DNA of 64,000 nucleotides, from positions 72,123 through 136,122 of the forward strand of contig CAKTVV010000006.1 in the NCBI GenBank assembly GCA_934630515.1, in the 5' to 3' direction. The notes beneath the pieces are model-generated. The model saw only the letters and a list, made by a program, of their open reading frames with translations. It was not told the origin of the DNA and searched no databases. The position numbers and the translations under genes are program-made. The stretch is from an uncultured Eubacteriales bacterium. Its GTDB lineage: Bacteria > Bacillota > Clostridia > Oscillospirales > Acutalibacteraceae. Positions 36,206-43,471 of the stretch are shown in pieces (the stretch's first letter is position 1; every line of letters begins with the position of its first letter).

Positions 36206-37630
36206 TCAGGTCTCCGCCACCTTCAGCACCCGCTGATCCTTTCGGGGAACATATACCGTGATCGTTTCCACTTCCTCCGCCCTGCCTTGGACGATGACCG
36301 CATCGGTCACTGCATCGGTCACCGTGAAGCGCCTCTCCCGGTTCAGTCCGCACGCCGCAAACGGGAGGGTGACCGTGAACTGCCCGTCTTCAGCGGTGTT
36401 ATTTGGGACGATCAGCAGCGCCATGCCGTCTGTATACCGTGCATAGGCCTGCAGACCCCCGCCGGTCGTCTCCGCCCGGCAGATATTCGCCCGGATAAAT
36501 TCCTCGGGATAAACGGCGAAGATCTCCGGATACTGCCGCCGTATGCGGAGCATCGTCTTGACATCCTCGTAGAAGGCACGGTTCTCCTCCTGCCCCAGCG
36601 TATCCCAATCGATACGGTCGTGATACAGGACCCCGGCGCTGTCCCGGGGGGCATTCCACTCCTCTCCGATATACCAAAGCGGTATAAACGGGGAATACAG
36701 CATCGCATAGCCGAATGCCAGACGATTTCCGTGTGCCACCGGATACCGATTGTCGTGGCAGGATAGGCAGTTGGTATAGTACCGATAGCGGCCGCCCATG
36801 CCCTTTTCCTGTGCGGCGACGCTGCCGAGGTGTTCGCCGCTGCGGATGCTGTCCACCAGATCATAGCGGTCGAGCATAAAATAGATGGGCTCCGGCGCCT
36901 GATAGTGTTCCTCGGTGACCGTGCCGGTGACGCCGCCCTGCTCCACATCATAAGCGCCGCCCCGCTCGTTATCCGCCTCGCCGATGGTGAATATCTTTTT
37001 CCCCTGCTGCAGCAGACGGCGGCGGATCTCTCCATCCACCGCATAGCCCGCATAGCTGGGCTCCACATCGTAGCGGAACCCGTCACAGCCGGTCTTCAAG
37101 GCGATCCCCACCACCTCGTCTATATACCATGCCGTAAACGCTTCATTGGCGAAGTTGAATTCCCGGCCGCCCCAGACCGAATTTCCGGTGTACCAGTCCG
37201 GATGGGCGGCGTATAGGGGACTTTCATTGACCGTGCCCCAGGAGATGACATCCAGCAGGATCCGGATATTGCGCTTATGCGCCTCGTCCACGAACCGCCG
37301 CAGCACCCTCCAGCCCTCGGCGTAGTCGTCCGTTCCCGTGATCGCCGGGTCGATGGAGTGGGGGCCGATATTGGAGTAGCCGTTGCCGCTGTCCCCCGGA
37401 TCGTATACCGGGCACAGCCAAAGCCCGTTGACCCCCATCTCGGCGTAATGCTCCAACACCGCCACAGCTGCCTCCAGAGTCCCCTCTTTGGTCGCCGTGG
37501 CAATGCGGACCTCGCATAAGATCAGCGTGCTTGCCCAATCGGGCGTTCCGTTTGCATCCACCGTAACCTCGCTGTCCGGTCGTATCGGCGGAATCAAGCA
37601 GGCATTATGTATGTACCGGGATGCATCCAC
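36206..37630 (-). CDS. Leaderless GH13 (alpha-amylase superfamily) enzyme
   Basis: 474 aa without signal peptide or anchor, so probably cytoplasmic. It aligns over its whole length with the membrane-anchored enzyme at 29102, starting just after the point where that protein's signal peptide ends. Predicted catalytic residues are D188 (GFRYDVEP), E218 (FTIGEADN) and D293 (LSCHDN); region I is again LLDVISWGTVNES without the NH pair. The ribosome site is an AGGGGG run about 13 bases upstream. It is the first gene after the LacI-controlled promoter, with a leader of about 170 nt. The pair suggests the same linkage is cut outside and inside the cell. Confidence 0.88.
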   Translation of the reverse strand: MDASRYIHNACLIPPIRPDSEVTVDANGTPDWASTLILCEVRIATATKEGTLEAAVAVLEHYAEMGVNGLWLCPVYDPGDSGNGYSNIGPHSIDPAITGTDDYAEGWRVLRRFVDEAHKRNIRILLDVISWGTVNESPLYAAHPDWYTGNSVWGGREFNFANEAFTAWYIDEVVGIALKTGCDGFRYDVEPSYAGYAVDGEIRRRLLQQGKKIFTIGEADNERGGAYDVEQGGVTGTVTEEHYQAPEPIYFMLDRYDLVDSIRSGEHLGSVAAQEKGMGGRYRYYTNCLSCHDNRYPVAHGNRLAFGYAMLYSPFIPLWYIGEEWNAPRDSAGVLYHDRIDWDTLGQEENRAFYEDVKTMLRIRRQYPEIFAVYPEEFIRANICRAETTGGGLQAYARYTDGMALLIVPNNTAEDGQFTVTLPFAACGLNRERRFTVTDAVTDAVIVQGRAEEVETITVYVPRKDQRVLKVAET

Positions 37631-37683
37631 TGTCGAAGCCCCCTCCGTTCTCCGGGATCGTCCTTAGCAGAGAAAAGCGACTG

Positions 37684-37697
37684 TTTAAGCGGTTTAA
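37684..37697. promoter_or_regulatory. LacI-family operator O2
   Basis: TTTAAGCGGTTTAA fits the pattern TTTAAnCGnTTTAA with the CG centre typical of LacI-family sites. It lies in the operon leader, 126 bp centre-to-centre from O1. Confidence 0.75.
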
Positions 37698-37807
37698 TTT
37701 TTGAAGAAAAAACGCTCTCACCTTTTTTCGTACACAAAGCAGCCACTGAACACAGAAAAAAGTCAGGCAACGCCGCCTGCATTCCTTTGCGCCCTGCCGT
37801 ATGTATA

Positions 37808-37836
37808 ATTTTAACCGCTTTAACGCCGGATTTCAA
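37808..37836 (-). promoter_or_regulatory. Promoter of the glycan operon
   Basis: On the minus strand TTGAAA (37831-37836) and TAAAAT (37808-37813) are 17 bp apart. The operator O1 covers the -10 and most of the spacer, so a bound repressor would block RNA polymerase. Confidence 0.75.
37810..37823. promoter_or_regulatory. LacI-family operator O1
   Basis: TTTAACCGCTTTAA fits the same TTTAAnCGnTTTAA pattern as O2 and overlaps the operon -10. Confidence 0.8.
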
Positions 37837-38166
37837 TGCACAATATATACGAAACGGTCTGTATATCTTTGTGCAAAATGTGCAGCCATCCGCCAGACGC
37901 ACCGCCGGATCAACCGACCGATCCCGCTCAGACCGGCAGCTCGGCACCCGACTCCAGCATGACCGCCACGGCGGCAAGCTGCCCCGTTTCCCCGGAAATG
38001 CCGCCCGGGAAGCACAAGCCCACCCCCTTTCACGAGGAACGGCGCCGCCCTGAGCCTATCCGTCTGTGCAGCGGAGAACCCCGTGAAAAATCCACAAAGT
38101 TACCGGGGCGCTGTTGTGCATAGTATTCGATTTTTCGTTTTACTATATTGGCTATACATAAAATAA

Positions 38167-38197
38167 TTGACATTTCATGCAGATGTGGTAGTATAAT
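38167..38197 (+). promoter_or_regulatory. Promoter of the LacI-type regulator gene
   Basis: TTGACA (38167-38172) and a perfect TATAAT (38192-38197) are 19 bp apart, a slightly long spacer that may keep expression low. Confidence 0.65.
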
Positions 38198-38237
38198 AAG
38201 ATATATTCTATTCCTCATTTGCTATAGGAGCGTTTTT

Positions 38238-39251
38238 ATGTCGAAGGTTACAATCTATGACGTGGCAAAAAAAGCGAACTGTTCCACCGCCACGGTCTCC
38301 CTTGTACTGAAAAAGAGCAATCGGATCAAGCCGGAGACCGCCAAGGCGGTCATGGATGTAGTCGAGCAGCTGGGCTACACACCCAACTACATAGCGCAAA
38401 GCCTCAGCTCCAAGGCAACCAACACCCTGGGGCTGATCGTGCCCAACGTAGAGAACCCCCTGTTTTCCATGATGATCTCCGGTATCGAGGACTATGCCAA
38501 CTCCAAGGGCTATAACCTCATTCTGGGGATCACCAATGCCACCAGCGAGAAGGAGAGCTTCTATCTGGACATGCTGCAGCGCAAGCAGGTGGACGGGCTG
38601 ATCCTGTTTCCGTCCTTTCTGGGCACCCTCACCAAAAAGGTGGAGTACCTGAGCCAGATGCGCACCCCCATCATCCTGTGCGGCAGTTCCGGCAGCGAGA
38701 TGAAGAACATCAGCTATGTCAAGTGCGACAACCGGCTTGGCTCCTATACCGCCGTCAATCATTTGGTTGACATCGGATGCCGCCGGATCGGCTGTATCTT
38801 CCCCGTCACCGACGAGCAGCAGTATAAGAGCCGCCTGATCGGCTATCAGGACGCCCTGCGCAATTGCGGCATTCCCTTCAGAGAAGAGCTGATCCGGGTC
38901 TGCACCCCGGATAACGATTCGATCTTTAACGCCACCCTGACTCTGCTGAAGGAACAAAAGCCGGACGGCATCTTCTGCCTGTATGACTACAGCGCCATCA
39001 CCGTCATGCGGGCGGTCTTCTGCGCCGGACTGCGGATCCCGGAGGATATTGCCATCATCGGCTATGATAATATCAAAATGTCCGGCTTCTTACCCGTTCC
39101 CCTCTCCAGCATCGATACCCACAGTCAGGAGGTCGGACAAAAGGCAGCCGAGATCCTTATGCAAAAGATCAGCGATCCCGACGAGCAGGTCCATCAGGTG
39201 ATTTTGAAGCCCGATCTGGTCATCCGTGAATCAACCGATCGTCCCCGATAG
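38238..39251 (+). CDS. LacI-family transcriptional regulator
   Basis: 337 aa with a normal LacI layout. The helix-turn-helix is VTIYDVAKKANCSTATVSLV, the hinge is NYIAQSLSSKATNTLGLIVP (the helix that inserts at the central CG of the operator), and a periplasmic-binding-protein-like sensor domain covers residues 60-330 with FCLYDYSAITVMRAVFCAG and IAIIGYDNIKMS. The ATG at 38238 follows AGGAG closely. It is divergent from the 25-kb glycan operon, and two LacI-type boxes lie between them, so it most likely represses that operon until a sugar binds. Confidence 0.95.
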   Translation: MSKVTIYDVAKKANCSTATVSLVLKKSNRIKPETAKAVMDVVEQLGYTPNYIAQSLSSKATNTLGLIVPNVENPLFSMMISGIEDYANSKGYNLILGITNATSEKESFYLDMLQRKQVDGLILFPSFLGTLTKKVEYLSQMRTPIILCGSSGSEMKNISYVKCDNRLGSYTAVNHLVDIGCRRIGCIFPVTDEQQYKSRLIGYQDALRNCGIPFREELIRVCTPDNDSIFNATLTLLKEQKPDGIFCLYDYSAITVMRAVFCAGLRIPEDIAIIGYDNIKMSGFLPVPLSSIDTHSQEVGQKAAEILMQKISDPDEQVHQVILKPDLVIRESTDRPR

Positions 39252-39410
39252 ACTCCGCCCGTTCTGCTGCGTGGCTCTGCGGCCGTCCGAAAGCCCGGCG
39301 GGCGCCCGGCTATCCGGGCACTGCGGCAATTCTTGCTGCAGCGCTGCAATTTTACTGCGATGCTACAATTCGGCTACAATGCTGCAATTTTTACGGCATT
39401 GTACGGCACT

Positions 39411-40013
39411 TTACGGAACTGATCGGGACATTTGAGAAAACAGAAAAACCGCCGCAAGCCCTTGAAAATACTGGGCTTGCGGCGGTTTCCACTTTGGCTC
39501 GTAGCGCCAAAAAAGATATGAACGGATTTTTGAAAAATCCGCTTGTGATAAGGCTTTTTGATAAATTAACAACATGTAGTTTTCCTCGGGAGAGGCATGG
39601 ACAAGCTTGTACTTGACTCCGTTGACCTCAACTTCAAGGTTTGTTGGCAGTTGGCGGATGAAATCGAAAATCTCGGCTCGGATATCCTTGCGGTAATGTT
39701 TGAGCTGCTCATGCGTAATCATACCGCCGTTCCTGTACCAAAGCCTTTTTTCTCGCCGATTCGTGTTTTCCTTTTCTTCGGCTGCATCTTTGCAATGACC
39801 GATGGCGTTGAGCATCATATATTCATGGTTGCCAATCAACATTTTTGCATTGGGCATTTTCATGATCTGTCTTAATATTTTGATTCCTCCGGCGTACCTA
39901 TCTATCAAATCTCCGAGGACACACAAAGTATCATTCGTTTGAAGATTGATTTGAGTCATAATGGATTCAAATCGTTGCAGGTTACCGTGGATGTCGGATA
40001 ATACGTAGGTCAT
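39411..40013 (-). CDS. Calcineurin-type metallophosphatase, C-terminally truncated
   Basis: 200 aa. The metallophosphoesterase motifs are complete at the N-terminus: YVLSDIHGN (D-x-H), LGDLIDRYAGG (G-D-x-x-D-R) and IGNHEYM (G-N-H-E), then LVHASPEENY. After FWRYEPK the reading frame runs into a terminator hairpin (39446-39488), and the family's last metal-binding GH motif is missing. It is therefore probably a broken gene at the left edge of the mobile island, possibly inactive. Related enzymes are Ser/Thr-type phosphatases of phages and mobile elements. Confidence 0.75.
   Translation of the reverse strand: MTYVLSDIHGNLQRFESIMTQINLQTNDTLCVLGDLIDRYAGGIKILRQIMKMPNAKMLIGNHEYMMLNAIGHCKDAAEEKENTNRREKRLWYRNGGMITHEQLKHYRKDIRAEIFDFIRQLPTNLEVEVNGVKYKLVHASPEENYMLLIYQKALSQADFSKIRSYLFWRYEPKWKPPQAQYFQGLAAVFLFSQMSRSVP
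39446..39488 (-). terminator. 16-bp terminator hairpin inside the end of the phosphatase frame
   Basis: AAACCGCCGCAAGCCC (39446-39461) pairs perfectly with 39473-39488, and on the minus strand the stem is followed by a T-rich tail (TTTTTCTGTTTTC-type). Its place within an ORF marks a junction between foreign and resident DNA. Confidence 0.8.
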
Positions 40014-40123
40014 CGTTTCATCTCACTTATTCGTTCCATCGTGTCCAGTGGTTTCATATTTCTAAAAGCAGGCATTTCGTATCCTCCGTTTCGAACTTTA
40101 TTCCGGAATATTTTCAAATTCCG

Positions 40124-40153
40124 TTGACATAACTATCGTTGCAATGATATAAT
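40124..40153 (+). promoter_or_regulatory. Promoter and probable operator of the DUF3990/XRE pair
   Basis: TTGACA (40124-40129) and TATAAT (40148-40153) are 18 bp apart. The spacer holds a near-perfect palindrome ATCGTTGCAATGAT (40135-40148), and CAATGATATA is repeated at 40142 and about 40170. Such sites fit autoregulation by the XRE protein. Confidence 0.7.
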
Positions 40154-40193
40154 ATGGTTGTGTCATCACAATGATATAGGGAGGCTTGGTTTT

Positions 40194-40892
40194 ATGAGCA
40201 CAATTCAATTACTTCACGGAACGGATCACATCATCGAGGTTCCGGATATCAATATCGGTAATCCACACAATGACTACGGAAGAGGCTTTTACTGTACCCG
40301 TGTCGAGGAGATGGCCAGGGAATGGGCCTGCAAAAAGAATACGGATGGCTTTGTAAATGTCTACGACTTTGACGAAGACGGACTAAAAGTGCTGAACCTG
40401 CTGAGCGGCAATCATACGGTTCTCAACTGGATTGCCTTGCTTCTTCAGTTCCGTACCTTTAAGCTCGATTCCGAGGTTGCCGTTGACGCTCGGGAGTATA
40501 TCATAGAGCATTACTCGATTGACCTTTCCGGCTACGACATTGTTGTCGGATACCGCGCGGACGATTCTTACTTTCAGTATGCTGAGTCCTTTGTATCCAA
40601 CACACTTACTCTCAGAAGTCTGAACAAGGCGCTTCGTCTCGGCAAACTCGGCGAACAAACCGTTGTTATCTCGCAAAGAGGATTTGAGCGTTTGAAGTTT
40701 GTCGATGCATATTCGGTCGATAAGAATGTCTATTATCCCAAGTTCCTGGATAGAGACGCCAAAGCGAGAGATACTTATCGTAAAGAAATCAAGAAAACCA
40801 AATCGTATCGGGATGATATCTTTGTACTTGACATCTTGAGAGAGGAGATGAGCAATGATGACCCACGCATACAACGAATCCTATTTGAGTAA
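40194..40892 (+). CDS. DUF3990 protein, putative ADP-ribosyltransferase-like toxin
   Basis: 232 aa. The N-terminus LLHGTDHIIEVPD followed by NDYGRGFYCTRVEEMAREWA is the DUF3990 signature (H-G, then D-[FY]-G-x-G-F-Y). By fold this is linked to ADP-ribosyltransferase-type toxins; the catalytic activity here is inferred. The start at 40194 has AGGGAGG nine bases upstream. The 3' end overlaps the XRE gene by 38 nt, which couples the two as expected of a toxin-antitoxin pair. Composition is AT-richer than the surrounding chromosome, in line with acquisition by transfer. Confidence 0.75.
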   Translation: MSTIQLLHGTDHIIEVPDINIGNPHNDYGRGFYCTRVEEMAREWACKKNTDGFVNVYDFDEDGLKVLNLLSGNHTVLNWIALLLQFRTFKLDSEVAVDAREYIIEHYSIDLSGYDIVVGYRADDSYFQYAESFVSNTLTLRSLNKALRLGKLGEQTVVISQRGFERLKFVDAYSVDKNVYYPKFLDRDAKARDTYRKEIKKTKSYRDDIFVLDILREEMSNDDPRIQRILFE

Positions 40893-41505
40893 TGCAAAGG
40901 ATCGTCTGTCCTCATTCTTCGATTATGCTATCAATGACTGCAAGATCAAGCCGGATTGGATTACCGTGCTTTTTATCAACACAGGCTATGCCGAGCAGTT
41001 TGAGCGCGGCAATCCTGCCTATGTTGCAGGTATGTCCGGTGTTGAACTTGCCCGTGCGGTTATCCTGAAAGCATACGGCAGAAAAGAACTTCCGAAGCCT
41101 ACAAACTCCGAGGAATGTTCTCCCGAGTATTGGGCAGGTTGGGCGCTTGCAGAATATCAATGGTACTGCGGCCGCAGGTTCAAGGATATCTTCGAGCGAA
41201 TTCCTTTAACTAAGATTATCGGAATGTACTCGGTCTATCATGAGATGGATATCACGAACTTCATCGATACGATGGAAGAGTTCTACAAGGCTGCCGAAGG
41301 CGATTCCAATCTGAAACGCATTCGGGAAAGCAGAGGCTTATCTCAGTCAGAACTTGCAGAACAATCGGGCATCAAAGTCCGAAACATTCAGATGTATGAG
41401 CAGCGAGTCAACAACATTGATAAGGCACAGGCACAAACACTCTATAAGTTATCCCGTGTTCTTGGTTGTGATATCGAAGACCTGCTTGAAAATCCTATGA
41501 TGTAA
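40855..41505 (+). CDS. XRE-family regulator with N-terminal partner domain, putative antitoxin
   Basis: 216 aa. An unknown N-terminal domain (about 1-145; DWITVLFINTGYAEQFERGN, EYWAGWALAEYQWYCGRRF) is followed by an XRE helix-turn-helix (LKRIRESRGLSQSELAEQSG, VRNIQMYEQR) and DIEDLLENP at the end. It overlaps the DUF3990 gene, is preceded by GAGGAG, and is followed by a terminator. The DNA-binding part probably represses the shared promoter at 40124, and the N-terminal part may neutralise the toxin. The antitoxin role is inferred from arrangement. Confidence 0.8.
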   Translation: MMTHAYNESYLSNAKDRLSSFFDYAINDCKIKPDWITVLFINTGYAEQFERGNPAYVAGMSGVELARAVILKAYGRKELPKPTNSEECSPEYWAGWALAEYQWYCGRRFKDIFERIPLTKIIGMYSVYHEMDITNFIDTMEEFYKAAEGDSNLKRIRESRGLSQSELAEQSGIKVRNIQMYEQRVNNIDKAQAQTLYKLSRVLGCDIEDLLENPMM

Positions 41506-41514
41506 ATCCATTTG

Positions 41515-41542
41515 TGCACCTGCTTCGACAGGTGCATTTTTT
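41515..41542 (+). terminator. Terminator of the DUF3990/XRE operon
   Basis: TGCACCTG (41515-41522) pairs with CAGGTGCA (41529-41536), loop 6 nt, followed by six T residues. Confidence 0.9.
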
Positions 41543-41609
41543 ATGCCTAAATACGCCTTAAGCAAGGGCAGGTTTTCGGGAATTACGCAGAATTTAAGAA
41601 ATCCCACGG

Positions 41610-42476
41610 TCATATGGCTTCATTCGGCTCTTTCGTACGGCGGCCCTGCTGACGGACAGTTTCTCTGTCGGGCGTCAGTATTGCTCTCGGCGCATCTTCG
41701 ATAAGAACCGCAGAGTGTTCGCCTCTGTGATTGCTTACTCCGGAATCCTGCCTTGCGGTTATGCATCGGGCAACATCGGTAATGACAGGATCGGCGTTCA
41801 TATCGATAAAATATAATCCGGTTTTGCCGCCCCAACCGCCTGAGCCTGCACACTGCGTACAGGCTATTCCGTCTGTTTCGTAGACTCTTTGGCCCTGCGG
41901 TCCCGGGATAAGTTGCTTAAGATTTTTCGCATTGCAGCCGCTGAGAGGAAATACCTTTCCGGCACATCTCGGATCAAGATATCCGACAATATACAGCCGC
42001 CTTCGCTGTTGGGGGACTCCGAAGTATTTGCTGTTAAGCACCATCCATTCGAGATTATACCCCATTTCAACAAGTGCGGAGAAGATGGTATTAAGCGTCC
42101 GGCCATTGTCATGCGATAACAGACCGAGGACATTCTCCAAGAGTAAAAACGGAGGCCGTTTTTCTGCAAGGATTCGGGCAATTTCAAAGAAGACAGTTCC
42201 TCTTGTATCTCGGAAACCGAGACGCCGTCCCGCAACCGAGAAGCTTTGGCAAGGAAATCCGCCGCAAAGCAGGTCGAAGTGGGGGAGTTCCCTTGGATTG
42301 ATTGTTCGCAAATCGCCATAATTCAAACCTCCTTCTTCTCCGTAAATGGCGTTATACGCTTTTTCTGCGTTCTTATCAATTTCTGCATGACCGACACATC
42401 TGTAATGACCTGTATTTACGAGTCCGGAATGAAAACCGCCGATACCCGAACACAAATCAATGAATGGGATTGCCAT
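41610..42476 (-). pseudogene. DNA (cytosine-5)-methyltransferase, C-terminus missing
   Basis: 288 aa. The catalytic half is intact: motif I DLCSGIGGF, motif IV with the nucleophile Cys in GGFPCQSFSVAGRR, motif VI LLLENVLGLL and motif VIII QQRRRLYIVG. The frame stops at RRTKEPNEAI, just where related enzymes continue with their recognition region and motifs IX-X, which are needed for DNA recognition and the closing helix. No continuation is apparent in the following 100 bp before the XRE gene's terminator. It was probably an orphan methyltransferase of a conjugative element and is now likely inactive. Confidence 0.8.
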
Positions 42477-42512
42477 AGGGCATCCGTCCTGTTTTTTTGT
42501 TTCACCTCACAT

Positions 42513-42809
42513 TTACATAGATTGTTCGTTTATAGTCTGTTCCTGAGCATGTTCCTGTAACTCCCGGTTGATTTCTTCCTGTGTCAATCGACGGAATGAG
42601 TCTTCGCCGGGGACCAGGGCAAGCGCTCTGCCATTATCCCATTTCATTAGGATTTGACCAATATCATCCACACTCTGAACCGTTCCGCGCATACCGCTTT
42701 CAACGGGAGAATATGGATCGTTCATATTAAGCAGCATTACTCTTGTTCCCGGGGGATATGACTGTTTATATTTCTCAGCCTGTCTGTGTAATCGTTCCCA
42801 TTCATTCAT
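42513..42809 (-). CDS. DUF4314 protein of mobile-element type
   Basis: 98 aa. The central block (YPPGTRVMLLNMNDPYSP, SGMRGTVQSVDDIGQILMKW, DNGRALALVPGEDSFRRL) is the DUF4314 signature, a small SH3-like-looking domain common in conjugative transposons of Firmicutes, function unknown. It starts inside a 19-codon ORF with an ATGA overlap and lies 36 nt before the methyltransferase. Its presence supports a conjugative-element origin for this island. Confidence 0.85.
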   Translation of the reverse strand: MNEWERLHRQAEKYKQSYPPGTRVMLLNMNDPYSPVESGMRGTVQSVDDIGQILMKWDNGRALALVPGEDSFRRLTQEEINRELQEHAQEQTINEQSM

Positions 42810-42861
42810 CTTTCTTTACCTCCTGAATTTTGTTTTGAGTTGCTGTCTTCGCTGCAATCAT
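42802..42861 (-). CDS. 19-codon ORF coupled to DUF4314
   Basis: ATG 42861 follows AAAGGAGTGG and encodes MIAAKTATQNKIQEVKKDE. Its stop overlaps the DUF4314 start (GATGAATGA context), and its end carries the AGGAGG-type site for DUF4314. It may be a short coupling or remnant peptide; function unknown. Confidence 0.4.
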   Translation of the reverse strand: MIAAKTATQNKIQEVKKDE

Positions 42862-43186
42862 ATACACCACTCCTTTGGTTATCAGATTTATATCAACGCT
42901 CAAAATGCGCTATATACGAAAAAAGAGGTTGCGCATACAATTTATGCGCAACCTCCGAGAACACAAATATTTAACAATTAGAAAAACGAAAAAAGGGGCA
43001 GACCTTACGAAATCAATCGTAAAATCTGCCCCTAAAGCTCCATGAATTTAGTTCAAGTCCTCCCCAAAGGTCGATTTGGGGAAATGATATCTTTTGAATT
43101 CAGCCTTAAAAATCGGCATAAAAAAACCCAGAAACCGTTGTGGTTTCTGGGTTTTCAGCCCCGATATCTTTTTCGGTGCTACTTGT
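42862..43186. other. Right end of the mobile island: hairpins, no gene
   Basis: This 325-bp stretch holds three inverted repeats: a perfect 13-bp one (42925-42937 with 42943-42955), an AGGGGCAGA/TCTGCCCCT one (42994-43002 with 43025-43033) and the tRNA terminator (43123-43155). I see no ORF worth calling and no copy of the tRNA 3' end that would mark an attachment site. Confidence 0.6.
43123..43155 (-). terminator. Terminator of the initiator tRNA gene
   Basis: AAAACCCAGAAACC (43123-43136) pairs with 43142-43155, loop 5 nt. On the minus strand the stem ends in a run of T. Confidence 0.85.
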
Positions 43187-43261
<75 letters not shown>

Positions 43262-43289
43262 CTATATGCGCTCTCTTGAGCGCTTATAT

Positions 43290-43318
43290 AGTATACTACA
43301 CCCCGGCAAAAAAATCAA
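43290..43318 (-). promoter_or_regulatory. Promoter of the initiator tRNA gene
   Basis: TTGATT (43313-43318) and TATACT (43290-43295) on the minus strand, spacer 17 bp. Confidence 0.75.
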
Positions 43319-43409
43319 GCCTTTTTTTCACTTTCCTATGGATTTCCTTGAAAATTTCTGCGTTTCTCTCGCAGTGCAGCAAAAATCCGCGAAAAAAGCC
43401 GGTGGTAGG

Positions 43410-43438
43410 TTGTACGATCCGACCGGCTGTGGTATACT
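43410..43438 (+). promoter_or_regulatory. Promoter of the SDR gene
   Basis: TTGTAC (43410-43415) and TATACT (43433-43438), spacer 17 bp, with TGG before the -10. Confidence 0.7.
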
Positions 43439-43471
43439 GATCTCCACCAATCGTCTGCAAGGGGGCATTTC

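Larger units (their letters stand above)
37631..38237. other. Divergent control region between the glycan operon and its LacI-type regulator
   Basis: This 607-bp region has no credible gene. It contains two LacI-type operators (37684-37697, 37810-37823), the operon promoter (37808-37836, minus) and the regulator promoter (38167-38197, plus). The stretch 37840-38160 shows nothing else I can name. Confidence 0.75.
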
